Positions 1-12,939 of a DNA stretch of 64,000 bases are shown piece after piece. Numbering within the stretch: position 1 is the first letter of the stretch; each line of letters begins with the position of its first letter. The translations under genes were made by a program, and so were the position numbers. The stretch is from Athripsodes cinereus. Its lineage: Eukaryota; Arthropoda; Insecta; Trichoptera; Leptoceridae. The stretch covers positions 25,608,951 through 25,672,950 of the forward strand of contig OX388311.1 of the NCBI GenBank assembly GCA_947579605.1. The letters run 5' to 3'. A model generated the notes under the pieces. That model was given only the letters and a program-made list of their open reading frames with translations, made no database searches and was not told where the DNA came from.

Positions 1-137
1 GTTCCCGCTCCGTTAGCGTTCGGGTCCAGACGAAGTTGCGCCAAAGTGTTAATTTTCGTAACTATTGTGTATCTTAGCAATTAAATTGACACTTGCTTGC
101 AACTTGGTCAATACTTGAACGTTAACGGAGCGGGAAC
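1..137. mobile_element. Foldback MITE at left window edge
   Basis: Bases 1-20 (GTTCCCGCTCCGTTAGCGTT) are the reverse complement of 118-137 with one mismatch, and the inner parts around 34-57 and 79-105 also pair imperfectly (AAGTTGC ... GCAACTT). The element may extend to the left of the window. No transposase, so non-autonomous. Confidence 0.6.
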
Positions 138-1124
138 GTGACGTGAAAGTGTGTTATTGACTCAGGCCTCTGGCCTGTCAAAATCACCTTCTCGAATCTT
201 TTACACTTCATTGACATCTTATATATATGCTCCTCCTAAAAGGGAAAATATTGTCTATAGAGACAGGTGGTGTGCGATAGTCAATTATTAGTTATGTACC
301 TGTAAGTGTTTTTTTTTCTAATACATATATCACTAATGTTTCCTAAATTTCTCTAAATAATGACCTACCCTGAGTAACTTGCATTCAAAAATTCCTCTAG
401 GTTATTCTTCCATTGTAATGGTATTTATTCTAAAAGATCCGTCTTAATAAACCTTCCCTTCGGCTATGTTATATTTAAACGGTGGTAAACAACATCAATG
501 TGTCGTTTCGTAGCAAATCTTTAATATTGTGATCTAGTTTTCAAAGATAATATGTATATAGTGTAGCTCCAATAATAAATTATTAATAACGAAAAAGCTT
601 AAGTCCATTTAGGTTTGACCTATAGATTTCAAGAAATTTTAATATGTAATCACTGGTTATCCAAGCTTACGTTTTTTTATGGATATGTTACAAACATTTT
701 GTATTTGAAGCCTCAAAAAGCTAATTTATTATTCTGTTAAGAGAATAAAGGTAGAAGATTGGCTAAAAACCACGTTCATAATAACACAACAGTCCCACAG
801 TCGTGTTAGCAGAAGTTTGAATCAAAAGATGAAAGGACCCTTATTTAATCCAGGATTAAGCAGAAAGATTTTTCTTAGAATACTTTATCCGTAAATCAAA
901 ATCAACTTTCAAAAATTATTATTAATATTAAGTATTTAATCCTCGGCTTTGGTTATTACTTGAAAAATATTTGATTTTCTACTCAAAAATGAATAAAAAA
1001 AATAATAATCTCCGTTTCTTTGAAAGAGGTTGATATGATTGGAATACCAAATTTTGATTCTATGGTGGCATTGAAAATAATCAAATTAATGATTTTTCTC
1101 AAGGAACAGAAATGGGCGTGAGTG

Positions 1125-1245
1125 TTATTGAGCAATAGAAATGGCATGAATGTGGAGGAAATGAAAATATGATTGTGTAAAGATAGATAGAATTGCATCC
1201 CATCCCGTTGCCTACTCCACAAGGATTACGGCGAGAGGGGGTAGG
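1125..1245 (+). repeat. Degenerate interspersed repeat, family D
   Basis: Shares a diverged block (AGGATAGATA..., GGCATCCCATCC..., ends GAGGGGGTAGG) with 4870-5080 and 26020-26180. It looks like the decayed 3' end of a retroelement, but no coding remains. Confidence 0.35.
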
Positions 1246-2040
1246 AAGGGGTAGGTGATTTTATATATTCTTACTCATAAAAGTGGTCCACTTACAATGT
1301 TTTTCTATTTGATAAAAATGACATATGGAATAGGAGAGATAAACATATAAATCGTCAACCAAATTGTACGTCCTGTCAGATATCTAAAGTCATAAATCAA
1401 CATCATTTTGGTATGAAGGTATTTCAGTCGATAAAGTTTTATCGTGTAGAAAAAGATTATTTATTTTCAAAATCAATAATACAACTCGTAAAACAGAATT
1501 ATTTATTTTACGGCAACGAAAAACAAATAAATTATAATCACAAACTTTTTTGTGTGACTTGTTTGGAAAACAATGTGTCATTAGAGAGAATTAGTGTTTA
1601 CATGAAAACATCGATAAAAGTAAAACTATTAATATATTTCTAGGGAAGTTATATTGTGACCTTTGACCATTGATTTACATCAAATATTGAATTAATAAAT
1701 TTAATATCAAATATTATTTATTTTTGATATTAAATCAATTATAGAGCACATTTTAGTACCATCATTCAAATATTCCTTTTTATTCCCACTTGTAAACAAA
1801 ATTTTTCTTACAGGTGATTTTTAGGGGGAGGCCTGAAAAAAATGCCCGCTAAAATTGCCTCGTAAGAAACTTTTAGACTTATTTAAACATTCAACAGATA
1901 TATTATATTTTACACATATAGAGGCATAAAAAAAACGGATAAATTTGTAACACTGTAAAACTATATAGATGAGGAATTTTCAGACTCCCCAACATTGTGA
2001 AGAAAAATGCTCTTTTTAAGAATGCAATTAACTTGTAATC

Positions 2041-2276
2041 TTTGGAGCACCAGGTAAAGAATTAGTTTCCCACTCTTTTCCGTAAGTTTTCGAATATCCT
2101 GTAAGAGGCAGGTGATTGAAAAAATAAAGACATTTTACATCTTAAATTCGGCGATCAGGTTTGTCACCATCCTGAATGTCGAAATTTTTCTTTGACACGG
2201 AGAGGACAGCTTGCATTTTTATTGCATGCATGATCTGGTGGCTACGCCACTTGTGGAATATACCAGCCTCAAAGAG
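2041..2276 (+). repeat. rep-B SINE-like repeat, degenerate copy
   Basis: Clear but diverged copy of rep-B: GGAGCACCAGGTAAAGAATT near the start, a block like GACATTTTACATCTTAAATT in the middle, and GGTGGCTACGCCACTTGTGG near the end. Lies about 160 bp upstream of a younger copy in the same orientation. Confidence 0.75.
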
Positions 2277-2437
2277 GTATTTCTTATTCAAAACGCGGCC
2301 GTCTTTGAAAATACCGTAGGTATAAAAAATATATTTATTAGGTATTCATTCTTTACTGTACATTGAATGCAAACAATTCCATAGAAGGTATACATTCAAA
2401 TTTTATATAATCAATATAATTATAGTGGGTGAGTTTA

Positions 2438-2683
2438 CCGTGGAGCACCCGGTAAAGAATTGGTCTCCCACTCTTCTCCGTAAGTTTTTGAGTGTCCTGT
2501 AAAATGCAGGTGTTCGAAAAAATTAAGACATTTTACATCTTAAATTCAGCGATGAGGTTTGCCACCCATTCTGGATGTCTTGATTTTATATTGGCACAGA
2601 GAGGACAGCTTACATGTTTCTTACATGCAGCTGGTCTGCTGGCTACCCCACTTGTAGGATATGCCGTGATAGTATAGTAGTAG
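2438..2683 (+). mobile_element. rep-B SINE-like element, full copy
   Basis: Starts CCGTGGAGCACCCGGTAAAG and ends GGATATGCCGTGATAGTATA plus a TAG-repeat tail. Flanked by GGTGAGTTTA (2428-2437) and GGCGAGTTTA (2684-2693), a 10-bp target-site duplication with one mismatch. No open frame of note, no tRNA-like A/B boxes recognised. Length and a short simple-repeat tail suggest a SINE or a 3' fragment of a LINE. Confidence 0.8.
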
Positions 2684-3214
2684 GGCGAGTTTATCGCAAA
2701 GGCGTAATCTCTTCCAACTAGCCCAAAATGTTTTTTTTTGATAATCGATAATCCTGTGGAATTTCGTATTTCTTCATCATATTCTTAACGTGACTAAATG
2801 CTTTTCATAAACAACACTAAAATAATATTGTTTTCAGATTTGTGAAGCTTAAAACAGTCCGATAAATTATTACCCTACATTAGATAAAGCAAACTTTCCC
2901 TAAAAACTACCTACGCATGGCTCTATAAAGACATAGTGCAAACTTTGTTATCAGTGAATATTTTTTGTTGATTCTTACTTGAAATAATAGTTTAGATGTA
3001 TGAAATTATAATAAATCTGCTTTTCAATATGAATTATACGTACAATTTGATATATTAGGCGCCCGATAATAATATTGTCGGTGTTTACTAAATATAGGCA
3101 GAACACCCTCTTTCGATATGACACGTACTCATGAATTATGAATCTTAAATGGTATTTTTGAGGTAGTTACATTGTGAAAAACAAATAATACTGAAAATGT
3201 TAAAGTTTTGCATA

Positions 3215-3350
3215 TTGGATTAGTAATCATCATTATCATCGCCCTCAACATTCCTCTCGGGAGCACAGGGCAGAAACCAGCCTCCTCCATTCAGAGCGTT
3301 TCTGTGCCAATCGCGCCTCATCTTCCCACGACATTCCCTGCGCAATTTGG
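3215..3350 (-). mobile_element. LINE-A 3' end fragment
   Basis: Reverse complement matches the 3' end of the element at 27440-27935: ...GAATGTCGTGGGAAGATGAG, GGAGGAGGCTGGTTTCTGCC, CTCCCGAGAGGAATGTTGAG, then GATGATGATAATGATGA. A second, older fragment in the same orientation lies at 3556-3640. Confidence 0.8.
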
Positions 3351-3555
3351 TTATTAAATTTAATACTTATTTTTATTGGACTGTATTTTTTTTATGCCAC
3401 TAAGAGAAAGTTGTCTTACGTTCAGAATATTTCTGCACCATTTGAATCACCTCTTCCCTTATTATTTATAATGTCCTAGAATTATTGCTGTCATATAAAA
3501 GGCACAAAAATAAATTCATGTTTTTATCCACTACGTAAGTATCTATTTACTTACG

Positions 3556-3640
3556 TCCAATCGCTCTTCTCCTTCCGGGATCATAAGGCAAAAACCAACT
3601 TCCTCCATTCAGAGCGTCCTTACGCCAATTGGGTTACTAA
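3556..3640 (-). repeat. LINE-A 3' end fragment, older
   Basis: Contains CTTCCTCCATTCAGAGCGTC and a diverged ATAAGGCAAAAACCA block aligning to the same part of LINE-A as 3255-3320, with more substitutions. Confidence 0.6.
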
Positions 3641-4266
3641 GTCACTACACCTCCCTTTTTGATTTTATATTTTATGATTTTTTTCCCTTTCTACCACCAT
3701 TCAAAACTGTCAATATCATCTAGAACAATCTAATATTTTGGAAAGCCTGAAATAGCCATGGGCTGTCTGAAAAAGTTTGTTTTACAATACACAAAATGAA
3801 TCCGGGCTTGCCTGTCAGCCGAATAATTAAATTCTAATACGTTAATTATTATGGAAAAGACTTTTTCTATACAATATTCACAGTCTATTTTTCAACAATA
3901 ATTTAATACCATGTATTTCCTCAAATTTAAACATACCTCATGCTTTGAGGGATAATTTATTGGTCTGCATATTAAAACATATTGTGTATATAAGCTCCAA
4001 AGATAATGTCCTGATTATATACATTATCTTACAAAGCATTTTTAAACCATTACAATAATAGACAATGATAAAAACCGTATAGTAAAATAATACCAGTTTT
4101 AAATAGGACAGAACAAAAATTGACATTTGACATAATGTTATTAAATAAAGTAAAACAAAACAGGACAGAACAGAACAGAACACAGAAAAGAAGCCAAGTA
4201 AATATGTGACTCAAACTATAAGACCGCAATAATAGAAAAGATAATAAAATACTGTAAACTTCAATC

Positions 4267-4410
4267 TTATTTTTTTATTTTATTTATTTATTCTTTTTGC
4301 ACATCATCATTACATTACAGTGTTAACAAAATAATACAATTTTTTAAAAACTAGGACGATGTGCAGTGGCGAGATTATCACTATAAAGTAATTTCTTCCA
4401 TCTAACCACT
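4267..4410 (-). repeat. Non-LTR retrotransposon 3' UTR, copy 1
   Basis: On the minus strand reads ...TTAGATGGAAGAAATTAC ... GCACATCGTCCTAG ... GATGATGTGCAAAAAGAATAAATAAATA. Nearly the same sequence recurs at 8478-8625 in the same orientation. The (AATA)n tail and 'GGAAGAAAT' block are typical of jockey-like element 3' ends. Confidence 0.7.
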
Positions 4411-4869
4411 TAACTTCCATCTAACTAAATCTTATAATAATTATGAAAAAAAAATGCCTATAAAAAAAATTAAGTACCGTCTATTGTGTATTCGATACGA
4501 GTGTTATTTATTTATTTATTTGCAAATATTTACGGCCAAAGCTTTTTACATGTTAAACCTCTGTATACATACAAAACATTTATACGAAGGAACGATCAGT
4601 TACAAAAAAGACACAAAACAATTAGGTTCAAAAAACGAGTGTACAGACAGTATAACATTAATCATGTTATAATTATAAAATAAGGTACGAAATTATTAAA
4701 AAAATTTAGTCAAGATATTACAAATAGAAATCAAGTGGTATAAAAATGTCAAATATAGTTAAAAGTCAATAAGTTAAAATTAGACTAAAAAAACGATATA
4801 CGTGTTATGGATAGAATGCGGGTAAATAAGTTGCAATGTTTTCAGAAAATATATAAAAAAAGGTATTAA

Positions 4870-5080
4870 TAAACGCGGATGCCCAAGAATCACGATGCTT
4901 GACCACTTTGGTTAAATTCACAAGAACGGCCGCATGTTGAGTAAGAGAAATCGGCTCGCGTATATGAGAAATTAGGTGAATGTGGAGGATGTGAAAGAAG
5001 TATAATCAAATTAGTGTTTTGTCATCTCTACCTGCCCCATTAGGAATGCAGCGTAAAGAGATAGAATAGGTTGCTAGCAT
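4870..5080 (+). repeat. Degenerate interspersed repeat, family D
   Basis: Resembles 26020-26180: CGCATGTTGA..., GAAATTAGGTGAATGTGGAG, a CATCTCTACCTGCCCCATTA block and GATAGAATAG at the end. Too decayed to classify. Confidence 0.4.
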
Positions 5081-6700
5081 TTTTTTGCTGACAATTAAGT
5101 CTAGATACAGGCTGAATAAGTGCAAAGTTATAGGTATTATTTATGAAATACACCCTGTAGTATTGTGTAAGGTAAAAGCTTTTCAAAATAATGGGTAGGT
5201 AATCTTATTACTATTAATAGTATTATCAGATAAAACCTTAGAAACTACAATATTATAAAACAACAACCAACAAACAAGTAAATGACATTGACATGAAGTT
5301 GATGTTTATTTTGACAGCGTATCAACCCCACGAATCAAAAATCAATGCTTAGTTCTATTATCGTAATACATGACGTTTACTTTAAGGTAAATAAATAATT
5401 TTGAATAGATTAGGTATCGTTTAATTCTTATAAACGTCTCTGTATTAGATTTTTGATTCTCTTTTTGAATCAAGGATAAAATAATAAAGAAGAACCTGTC
5501 AGTATGAGGTTTACTGTCTCTCGTTTTGGAAATAATAATATTATATTTTTGTCGCAGTGTTAGTTATAGATTGCTATCTAAACAAAAAATATTATCGAAC
5601 ATTAACCTTAATTCAACCAATGCCAGATTCGTTTCTGTATAATTTTTCAATTCGTTATTATTCCTTTATTAGCAGCGATTACTTTGATAATAGCTTTAAT
5701 GCTAAACGGTATCGTCGAGATTATGCGGTATAAGATATAGGTTTATTTTCGAAGAATCATAATACCTATGCCGAATAGGTATTCTTACTTATTTTCAACC
5801 AGAAATAAGGCGTTTTACACCATTTTATGACTACATCGAAGGTATAAATAATTGTATATTATCTTGGAATGCACTATGAAAGACGCCTACAAACATTATG
5901 CTTAGATTGTAGAAAAGCTTTGATGCATTTACGATAAATGGCACTTACATAACTTAACTTTTTTTTTTTAGGAATTACTACACCATATCAGAGATATTTT
6001 TTATTTATATTCATTATATTGTTCTACCCTGGAAGACGGCAAAAGAATGCAAGTTTATAAAGAATTGTATTATATTATAGCAAATGGGTTTCTTGTCTGT
6101 AGAATAAAATACATATCACCATCACTATCAAAACGTTTCCCATTTGGATTAGGCAAAAAGAATCTCCTACCTTTACATACACTTGTCACTTCCGTCACTG
6201 TCATACAATTCGATCTGTTTTCGAACACCATTCTTCTTCGCCATACCTACATATTTTTTTGTCATTTTGTCCTCATCCATTCCTTCCACGTGCCCAAACC
6301 GCCATATTTTTTTTTTACTTTCAAACTTGTGCAAACACATATTTTACTATTAATTTTTGTACTGAATAATATAAATGACATCAGTTGACGCATAGGAACA
6401 TACAACTGTAGTACATTACAAAGTTGGCTGATGAAAAAGATGAACTGTATTAAATAAATAAAAATTTACCTACAGTATTATTCATATAGTGAAAGTATAT
6501 TATATTCTGTGTATATAATCCATGCCTCATAAGATAGAACTTACGTAACATTGTGTGCACATAACCATTTACTTACAATGTAGACGTAACGAGAATAATA
6601 ATATTAATATTAAAATCATAATATCTGAACCAGACTGCAAAGAAACATCACAAAGTAATTTTCAATCGAGTGCTTCAAGCACTACTTACATACACAATAA

Positions 6701-6906
6701 GTAGGGAGGTTCATACTTTATATCAACCAATATACATATTTAATAGGTTCTAGGTAGGGAGGTTCATACTTTATATCAACCAATATACATACATATTTAA
6801 TAGGTTCTAGGTAGGGAGGTTCATACTTTATATCAACCAATATACATATTTAATAGGTTCTAGGTAGGGAGGTTCATACTTTATATCAACCAATATACAT
6901 ATTTAA
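6701..6906. repeat. Tandem repeat, 53-bp unit, 3.8 copies
   Basis: Unit starts GTAGGGAGGTTCATACTTTA and ends ATTTAATAGGTTCTAG. Copies begin at 6701, 6754, 6811 and 6864; the second carries an extra ACAT. The last copy is cut after ATATTTAA. Units are almost identical, so the array is young. Confidence 0.95.
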
Positions 6907-7065
6907 CACTAGAGCACACGCGCTCCAAATAGAACTTAAGCACACGCACCGCGAGGGAAACCTTCGCATGCAATTAAATGCTTATAACTCTGTTATTATA
7001 TAAGATAAAACTATCAATTCTTCATCATTATGTACCTTAGAATATAAACAACCAATTTGTAAAAT

Positions 7066-7655
7066 ACACGCAATTTCACGATGCATGCATTTCTGAAGCC
7101 CTGTATCTCCTGATCCCATTGAGATCCCATGATAAAATTTTATTATATGTATTAAGACATTACAAACTTTTTTTGAGAATTTTTTTAAATTTTAAAATTG
7201 TCATTGTTTGAAAAATTTTTTTTTTTTATATAATTTAACCCCTATCTTGTGGCATATCATAATAAAGCCCTATTCAACCGCTTTAAAATAAGACCACTCC
7301 CAGGTTTATATCATCATTGGTTGCCAGTCTATAGGCATCCAAAGGTGTCAAAACACGCAATATCACGATGCATGCATTTCTGAAGCCCTGTATCTCCTGA
7401 TCCCATTGAGATCCCATAATAGAATTTTGGCATATGTATCAATACATTACAAACTATTTTTGACAATTTTTTGGAATTTTTAAAATTGTCACTTTAAAAA
7501 ATTAATTTTTAAAATTTAATTTTTTTTTCAAACCGTGACCCCTATCCTGTGGCACATCAGATTAAAGCCCCATTTAACAGCTTTAAAACGAGACCTCTAG
7601 GTTTATATCATCACTGGTTGCCAGTTTATAGGCATCCAAAAGTGCCAAGACATGA
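7066..7655. repeat. 287-bp tandem duplication
   Basis: Two head-to-tail copies (7066-7352 and 7353-7655) share CACGATGCATGCATTTCTGA, CCTGTATCTCCTGATCCCAT, and GGTTTATATCATCA.TGGTTG in the same order. Roughly 80-85% alike by eye, with indels in the T-rich centre. No coding potential. It lies 160 bp from the 53-bp tandem array. Confidence 0.9.
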
Positions 7656-8477
7656 GATTTTTTCATAAAAATTGAAAACTTTAAAAATTAATAACTTCAA
7701 AAATAATTGTGCTACATAGCTGAAATTTGGTATTTTTTCATAAGTCTATGATATATTGCTGCATAAAAAAAATCCTGAAAATCTGAGACATCAAGTCTGA
7801 ATCAGTGTGATGATTTGACACGGAATAACCCTGGATGTAAAAGGGCCTAAAATTTAGTAACAAACAATTATTCCCTAGTTATATTTTTGCTCTTATATAA
7901 TATTTTTACCCGTTCCTCATAAGTTTTAAAACAAGATTTTTAGTTATCCACCAGAACAAGTTTACATCTTGAAATCTTGAAAGCTTGTGTTGAAAGTTTT
8001 TGTCGAATTTTTGAATAGCTTATAAAAGCTAGGCAATAAATTCACAAAAAATGAGTGGCATATACCTATACAAAAATTCTTATAACTTGACTTTATGGTA
8101 GTTGTGATTCTTGGTAGGTACTTTTTCAAGTACCTTTATAAATTTATTATATAGCCAATACGAGTACAACAACCGATTTCTATGCAGTAATAAAATATTT
8201 TCCGGAAAAGCTTCTGTACATTATTCAATAAGTTCAACTAATCTCAGGAAACTTATTTTGGATTTATATTTACTTAAAACTAAAGCTATAGGTACTGGCG
8301 ATTAACCGATTAAAGAGTTAATGAACTTTCATCAAAATTGTGATTAACTTAAAAGTTGTATAATCTCAAAAAATGTAACCAAAACGCTATACCTATTCAA
8401 TTAAATTAAGTATGTTTTGTTTCTGTTTTCGAGGGGTCAATCCCTAAGTGTTGGTACAAAGACAGACTTTAATTTAT

Positions 8478-8625
8478 AAGACATTTATTTATTTATTCTT
8501 TTTGCACATCATCATTATATAATAGTGTTAACAAAACAGTACAAAATCTAAAATACTAGGACGATATGCAGTAGCGAGATTATCTCTATCAAGTGATTTC
8601 TTCCATCTAACCACGGAAGATGTAT
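8478..8625 (-). repeat. Non-LTR retrotransposon 3' UTR, copy 2
   Basis: Close relative of 4267-4410: CTTTTTGCACATCATCATTA, GTGTTAACAAAA, ACTAGGACGATATGCAGTAG, GTGATTTCTTCCATCTAACC. Both are 5' truncated at about the same point. Confidence 0.75.
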
Positions 8626-9810
8626 GATCATGTGCCTATAACATATCACTGACTGGTATCCATCACACATATGTACTGTTTCTATTTTAAAAACTACCGT
8701 AAGACGCTTTTTTCATTTTAGCTCCCTTGTTTTTTGCGCTTAGAACCTTTTTCAGTTCCTGGATTTATCTGTAACAATAATATATTTTAATTTGCTCTAT
8801 TTTTAGACTTAACGAGTGAACGAATTAACCTTTTTATTAACAGATTAACTTGAGCAATTTTTTTTATTAACAGTTTCCAACTCTGCTGATAGCTTACGAG
8901 TAGGTACTTTACTTAAATACCCACTTAAAGAAGACTAGCATTTTTAATAAATCGGTAAGCACGATGTTTTTATTTTCTTTCCGTTCATTTCGTTCTAAGA
9001 AGATACTTATTGAAAAAAGAAAAATTCAATTTCTTTCGGAGTAAAAAATATCGTACAACAAAACTTATTACGTGAAATAAATTGCTCTACGGTATTTCTT
9101 ATATATTTTCAATTTTAGATAAGACGATATATTTTATTTTTATTTTTTGTATTTCAGTTCCTACCAATCATTATACTACAATTAGCTTCTTAATATTGTT
9201 GTATGCAATACCTATGAAGGCGGGATTGTACATTGGTTAGCGTTACTTATCCATCGATAAACCAAAATATCCTCTTTCTAAGAAAACCCTAAGAAAAAGG
9301 CAGCAAGCTAGAGTTCCAGACCATCAAGTTTTGGCATAATTTTGAAAACTTAGTGTTATGTTAGGTCCACTTTGTCGTACCCGTACGGTTCACCACTCTT
9401 TAAGCTAAAATAACGAGTAGATTGGAAGCATTTAAGATGTGGATACACAAAAGAATATTATTTCACATATCTAATCAAAGGTTTTATATATCTTTACTAA
9501 TGTCTATAGAGAAATTCTGAAATGTGTCCAATATCGTAAAACTGTATTTGAGTTTGACTTTATTTGAGTGAGAATATTAAGATTGTATTTGAGTTTCATT
9601 TTGCGGTGAAAAAAATATCCATTACTCTAATTAATAACACAACGATATTAAGATTAAAAGTAGACGAGGAATGGGCAGGAGGCAGATGGCATAGCTACGC
9701 GAATTCTAGATTGGACTGGAATACGACGGGTAGAGAAGTTATTCCGAGTTGCCCAGGACAGAGAGGTCTTTTCCATGGTGATTTATTAAAATACGGCACT
9801 CGTAGAAGAT

Positions 9811-10062
9811 CCCGTGGAGCAACCTGTAAAGAATTAGTCTCTCGCTCTTCTCCGTGAGTCTTTGAGTGCCCTGTAAAAGGCAGGCGTTCGAAAAAGTTAA
9901 GACATTTTATATCTTAAATTCAGCGATGAGGTTTGCCACCCATCCTGAATGTCTTGATTTTATATTGGCACAGAGATGACAGCTTGCATGTTTATTGTAT
10001 GCAGCTGGTCTGCTGGCTACCCCACTTGTGGGATATGCTGTGATAGTATAGTAGTAGTAGTA
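9811..10062 (+). mobile_element. rep-B SINE-like element with perfect TSD
   Basis: Starts CCCGTGGAGCAACCTGTAAA, ends TATGCTGTGATAGTATAGTA with a (TAG)n tail. GTAGAAGAT occurs at 9802-9810 and 10063-10071, a 9-bp target-site duplication. This fixes the ends of the element and shows that it was inserted as one unit. Confidence 0.85.
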
Positions 10063-12063
10063 GTAGAAGATAAGATTGAAAATTAATATTTCAGTCTTGA
10101 TTTTATACCATTCGATCGTAAGTAAAATAAAGTTATGAATTTTGACCATCAGTACATAGATTATTATTTGCAATTTTTTATTATTATTATTATTATTTTA
10201 AAACAAATATTTTTGACCAAATTGAATACAAAATTAATTAAATATAGTGAATTCTGTTTGTAGTCGTGTATCAAAAATATTATATTTACATTTGTACCGA
10301 AATCACAAACTCAATAAAGTGAGTAGATTTTTATGAATACTGCTCTGTCATGTCGATGTTTTCACATACTTATTACTTTTTTCAATTCACCATTCGCTGC
10401 ATTCGATTGCTCTGGTAAAGATAAATTTATAATGTTTTATCCTATGCATTCGGTGGTGTAGGCGGAGAAGATAGAACGCCAATTTATCTTCCTTTAAGCA
10501 TTTTTTTCTCTTCCTTCATATACCTACATAAAATTACTCGTGCACTCACAACGAGTTCTCTCAATCAATTCGCGACCGTTCTGAGAATTAATTGATCCAT
10601 GTGGCTAAATCGCATTGTTCTCGGATATTCGTGCTTTCGTGATTCAAACAAATATATTTTCCGATTAAAAATATTAATCCCAAAAATCTAATTATTTTTT
10701 TTTTTTTTTTTTTTTATTTATTCATGAATATACGGCAATATGCCTTTTATTACATAATCATTATATTTGACAATATCAATGAATTAAAAACCAAAACAAA
10801 AATACATACTCAAATATAAAAACAATAAAATGACCACAATTACAATACATACTCGATCAAAAATATAGTGTTCCAAATCCATACAAGTATACACAACAAT
10901 AGAAAACCAAAAGTTTATATCCAACACAATAAAATGATTCCTGACACATGTTCAAATATTACTTATTCAAATTAATTAATCACATCTAATTTATTTCATT
11001 TAGTTTTATCCAAAAAAGTTTATGAATCAAAAACAACACTTGTGATTTTTTATTATATAATTATTATTTTTTTTTTATATTATATAATTATATAATTTTA
11101 TATAATTTATTATATATTATATAATTATAACCTATAAAAAAAATACAAAATTCAGCCGCGTTAATTATCTAAGAAGTAGTTGGCAGACTAACTCTATCGA
11201 GTGTCGGATTTTCAATTAAAATATTTATTTTATTATAACCACTTTGCATATATGAATATTCTGAGTTATCATGGTTTTTTTACTGATTCTAGCTTTTTCT
11301 TTTCTTATCTAGGTGTGTGAGTTATTTCTAAATTTGTTGATAAATGTGCTATCAGTAAGTAGGCCAATGTTATAAAAGTCTGTTGATATGCCAAATAAAA
11401 TAAAATATCCTGTGTTCAAACGCTCCTGGTACTGATGTATGCACTCCACATTTTAAGATATGATAGTTTTTTGTGGTTTCAATAAAAAAAATCTAAATGT
11501 TTTCTTCTGCGAGTGAAAGAGGGATGAAAACTAGTTGTTGTTACGTCATCAAATAATAGTCCAATATGGATGTTCATTGTTTTAAATCAACTCCCTTCAA
11601 ACAGAATTTGCAATCTGCGTTCATTTGTGATTTAATTTTCCAATACAATCATGCGCGCGATAATTCAGTTACCACTCTTTGTACGAAACAAATCAACTCC
11701 AATGGAAAAAAAATAAAACTTACTAAATATCATAATAGGTTTGTAAATAATATAGATACTTATGTACATCTGTTTACACCATCACCGCATCTTCCACAAA
11801 AATGGGACATGCAATGGACTACATGTAATGAATAAACAGGTAGGACTCTCTCTGTCAATATGAAAATTGTGATTCAAAATAGGTGGTCTTCCTCATAATT
11901 TAATGTAATTAATGGATTGCACACACTTGATATTTAACATAGCGAAAAATGTTTTTTACGAGAAACTCGATAACATATTGTAGACATATTCCACATAACG
12001 TACGCTGAATTTGTAAGGAAAGTAGAAACACTATGGTAAATAATTGTTTTCTCTGGGATCGCA

Positions 12064-12272
12064 TTGGTTGAAAGCTGTAATGGTCCCAGTAGAATATGGT
12101 TTGAGGGGCAGCGTGGTCTTGGTAGAAAGCAATCGTCTTGGCTGCGCAACATAGTACGAGACTGGACCGGGATAAGACATGTAGCGGAACTATTTTGGGT
12201 CGCGCAAAATAGAGAAGCCTTCGCCCGAGTGATTGCCAACGTCGGGGGGACCTGATACGGCACAAGAAGAAT
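12064..12272 (+). pseudogene. LINE-C reverse transcriptase C-terminal relic
   Basis: An open frame reads QRGLGRKQSSWLRNIVRDWT then AELFWVAQNREAFARVIANV, the well-known tail of non-LTR retrotransposon ORF2 proteins (GRR..SWL.NL..W.G.....L...A.NR..F..V...V). The frame is followed by GATACGGCACAAGAAGAA, the usual 3' terminus of this family. Strongly 5' truncated, not functional. Confidence 0.85.
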
Positions 12273-12741
12273 ATGGTGTCATTTAAGTAATAATAATAAT
12301 AACCTACAAAAAGTAATGGAGACCTAGGTACTTTTTTTTTCCAGGGATTCTGCAAATGTATTTTTTTATTAAATAAATATTATCTTTAGCCATATTTATA
12401 AGCAAAGATATAGGAAAAATTACAGGTCTACCTATCTTCTACACAATATCTCACCCACTGAGCGTTTTTCTTGTGGTTAATAAATTACCTGCCTATATAA
12501 ATTTCATTCATTGACTAACTTGGTTTCAAATACATATATCCAGTAGTGGACGAGGATGTAAGGTGTGGAGGAGCCGTTCCGCTTTGTATAGGAATGTGGG
12601 TGTTTCTAACAAAATATAATCATCAAAATCTGGGGCGGTGCAACACACATTAAAAAGAAAATATGATGAATACAATGACAGATTATATTATTGAAGCCAT
12701 TTTATTACAGTTTTAGACAAATTGCATAGATGGCTCAGCAG

Positions 12742-12939
12742 GGCTACTCTTGACACAATCTAAATACGATCTTAATCTAGTATTGATCTTCATCATACGA
12801 AGAGCGTAGAGACTGGTCAAAAATACCGCGCTACCTCTACCGCGAGATTCATACCTATGCACGTATTTTTGACTAATAGTCACTTCGCGCGTCATTTGAT
12901 TAAGATTAGGATCGTATTTAGATTTTGTCAAGAGTAACC
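12742..12939. mobile_element. Palindromic MITE
   Basis: Left end GGCTACTCTTGACACAATCT pairs with the right end ...GATTTTGTCAAGAGTAACC, and complementarity continues inwards (AAATACGATC / GATCGTATTT; CAAAAATAC / GTATTTTTG) over most of the 198 bp. Non-coding. Superfamily not assigned; no clear target-site duplication. Confidence 0.75.

Noticed and set aside
6701..6906. CRISPR-like array
   Set aside because: Units are contiguous without unique spacers, in a eukaryotic genome; a plain tandem repeat.
9564..9857. 97-codon open frame with GGRW and GREVIPSCPGQRG text
   Set aside because: The last part runs into rep-B, and the rest shows no clear protein family; it may be old retroelement sequence, but I cannot support that.
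11566..11835. 89-codon open frame in the upstream region as a possible exon
   Set aside because: No Ig or other domain pattern, no flanking AG/GT that fits the Dscam phase, and composition like the surrounding DNA.
12713..12931. 72-codon minus-strand open frame
   Set aside because: It coincides with the palindromic MITE at 12742-12939 and is explained by it.
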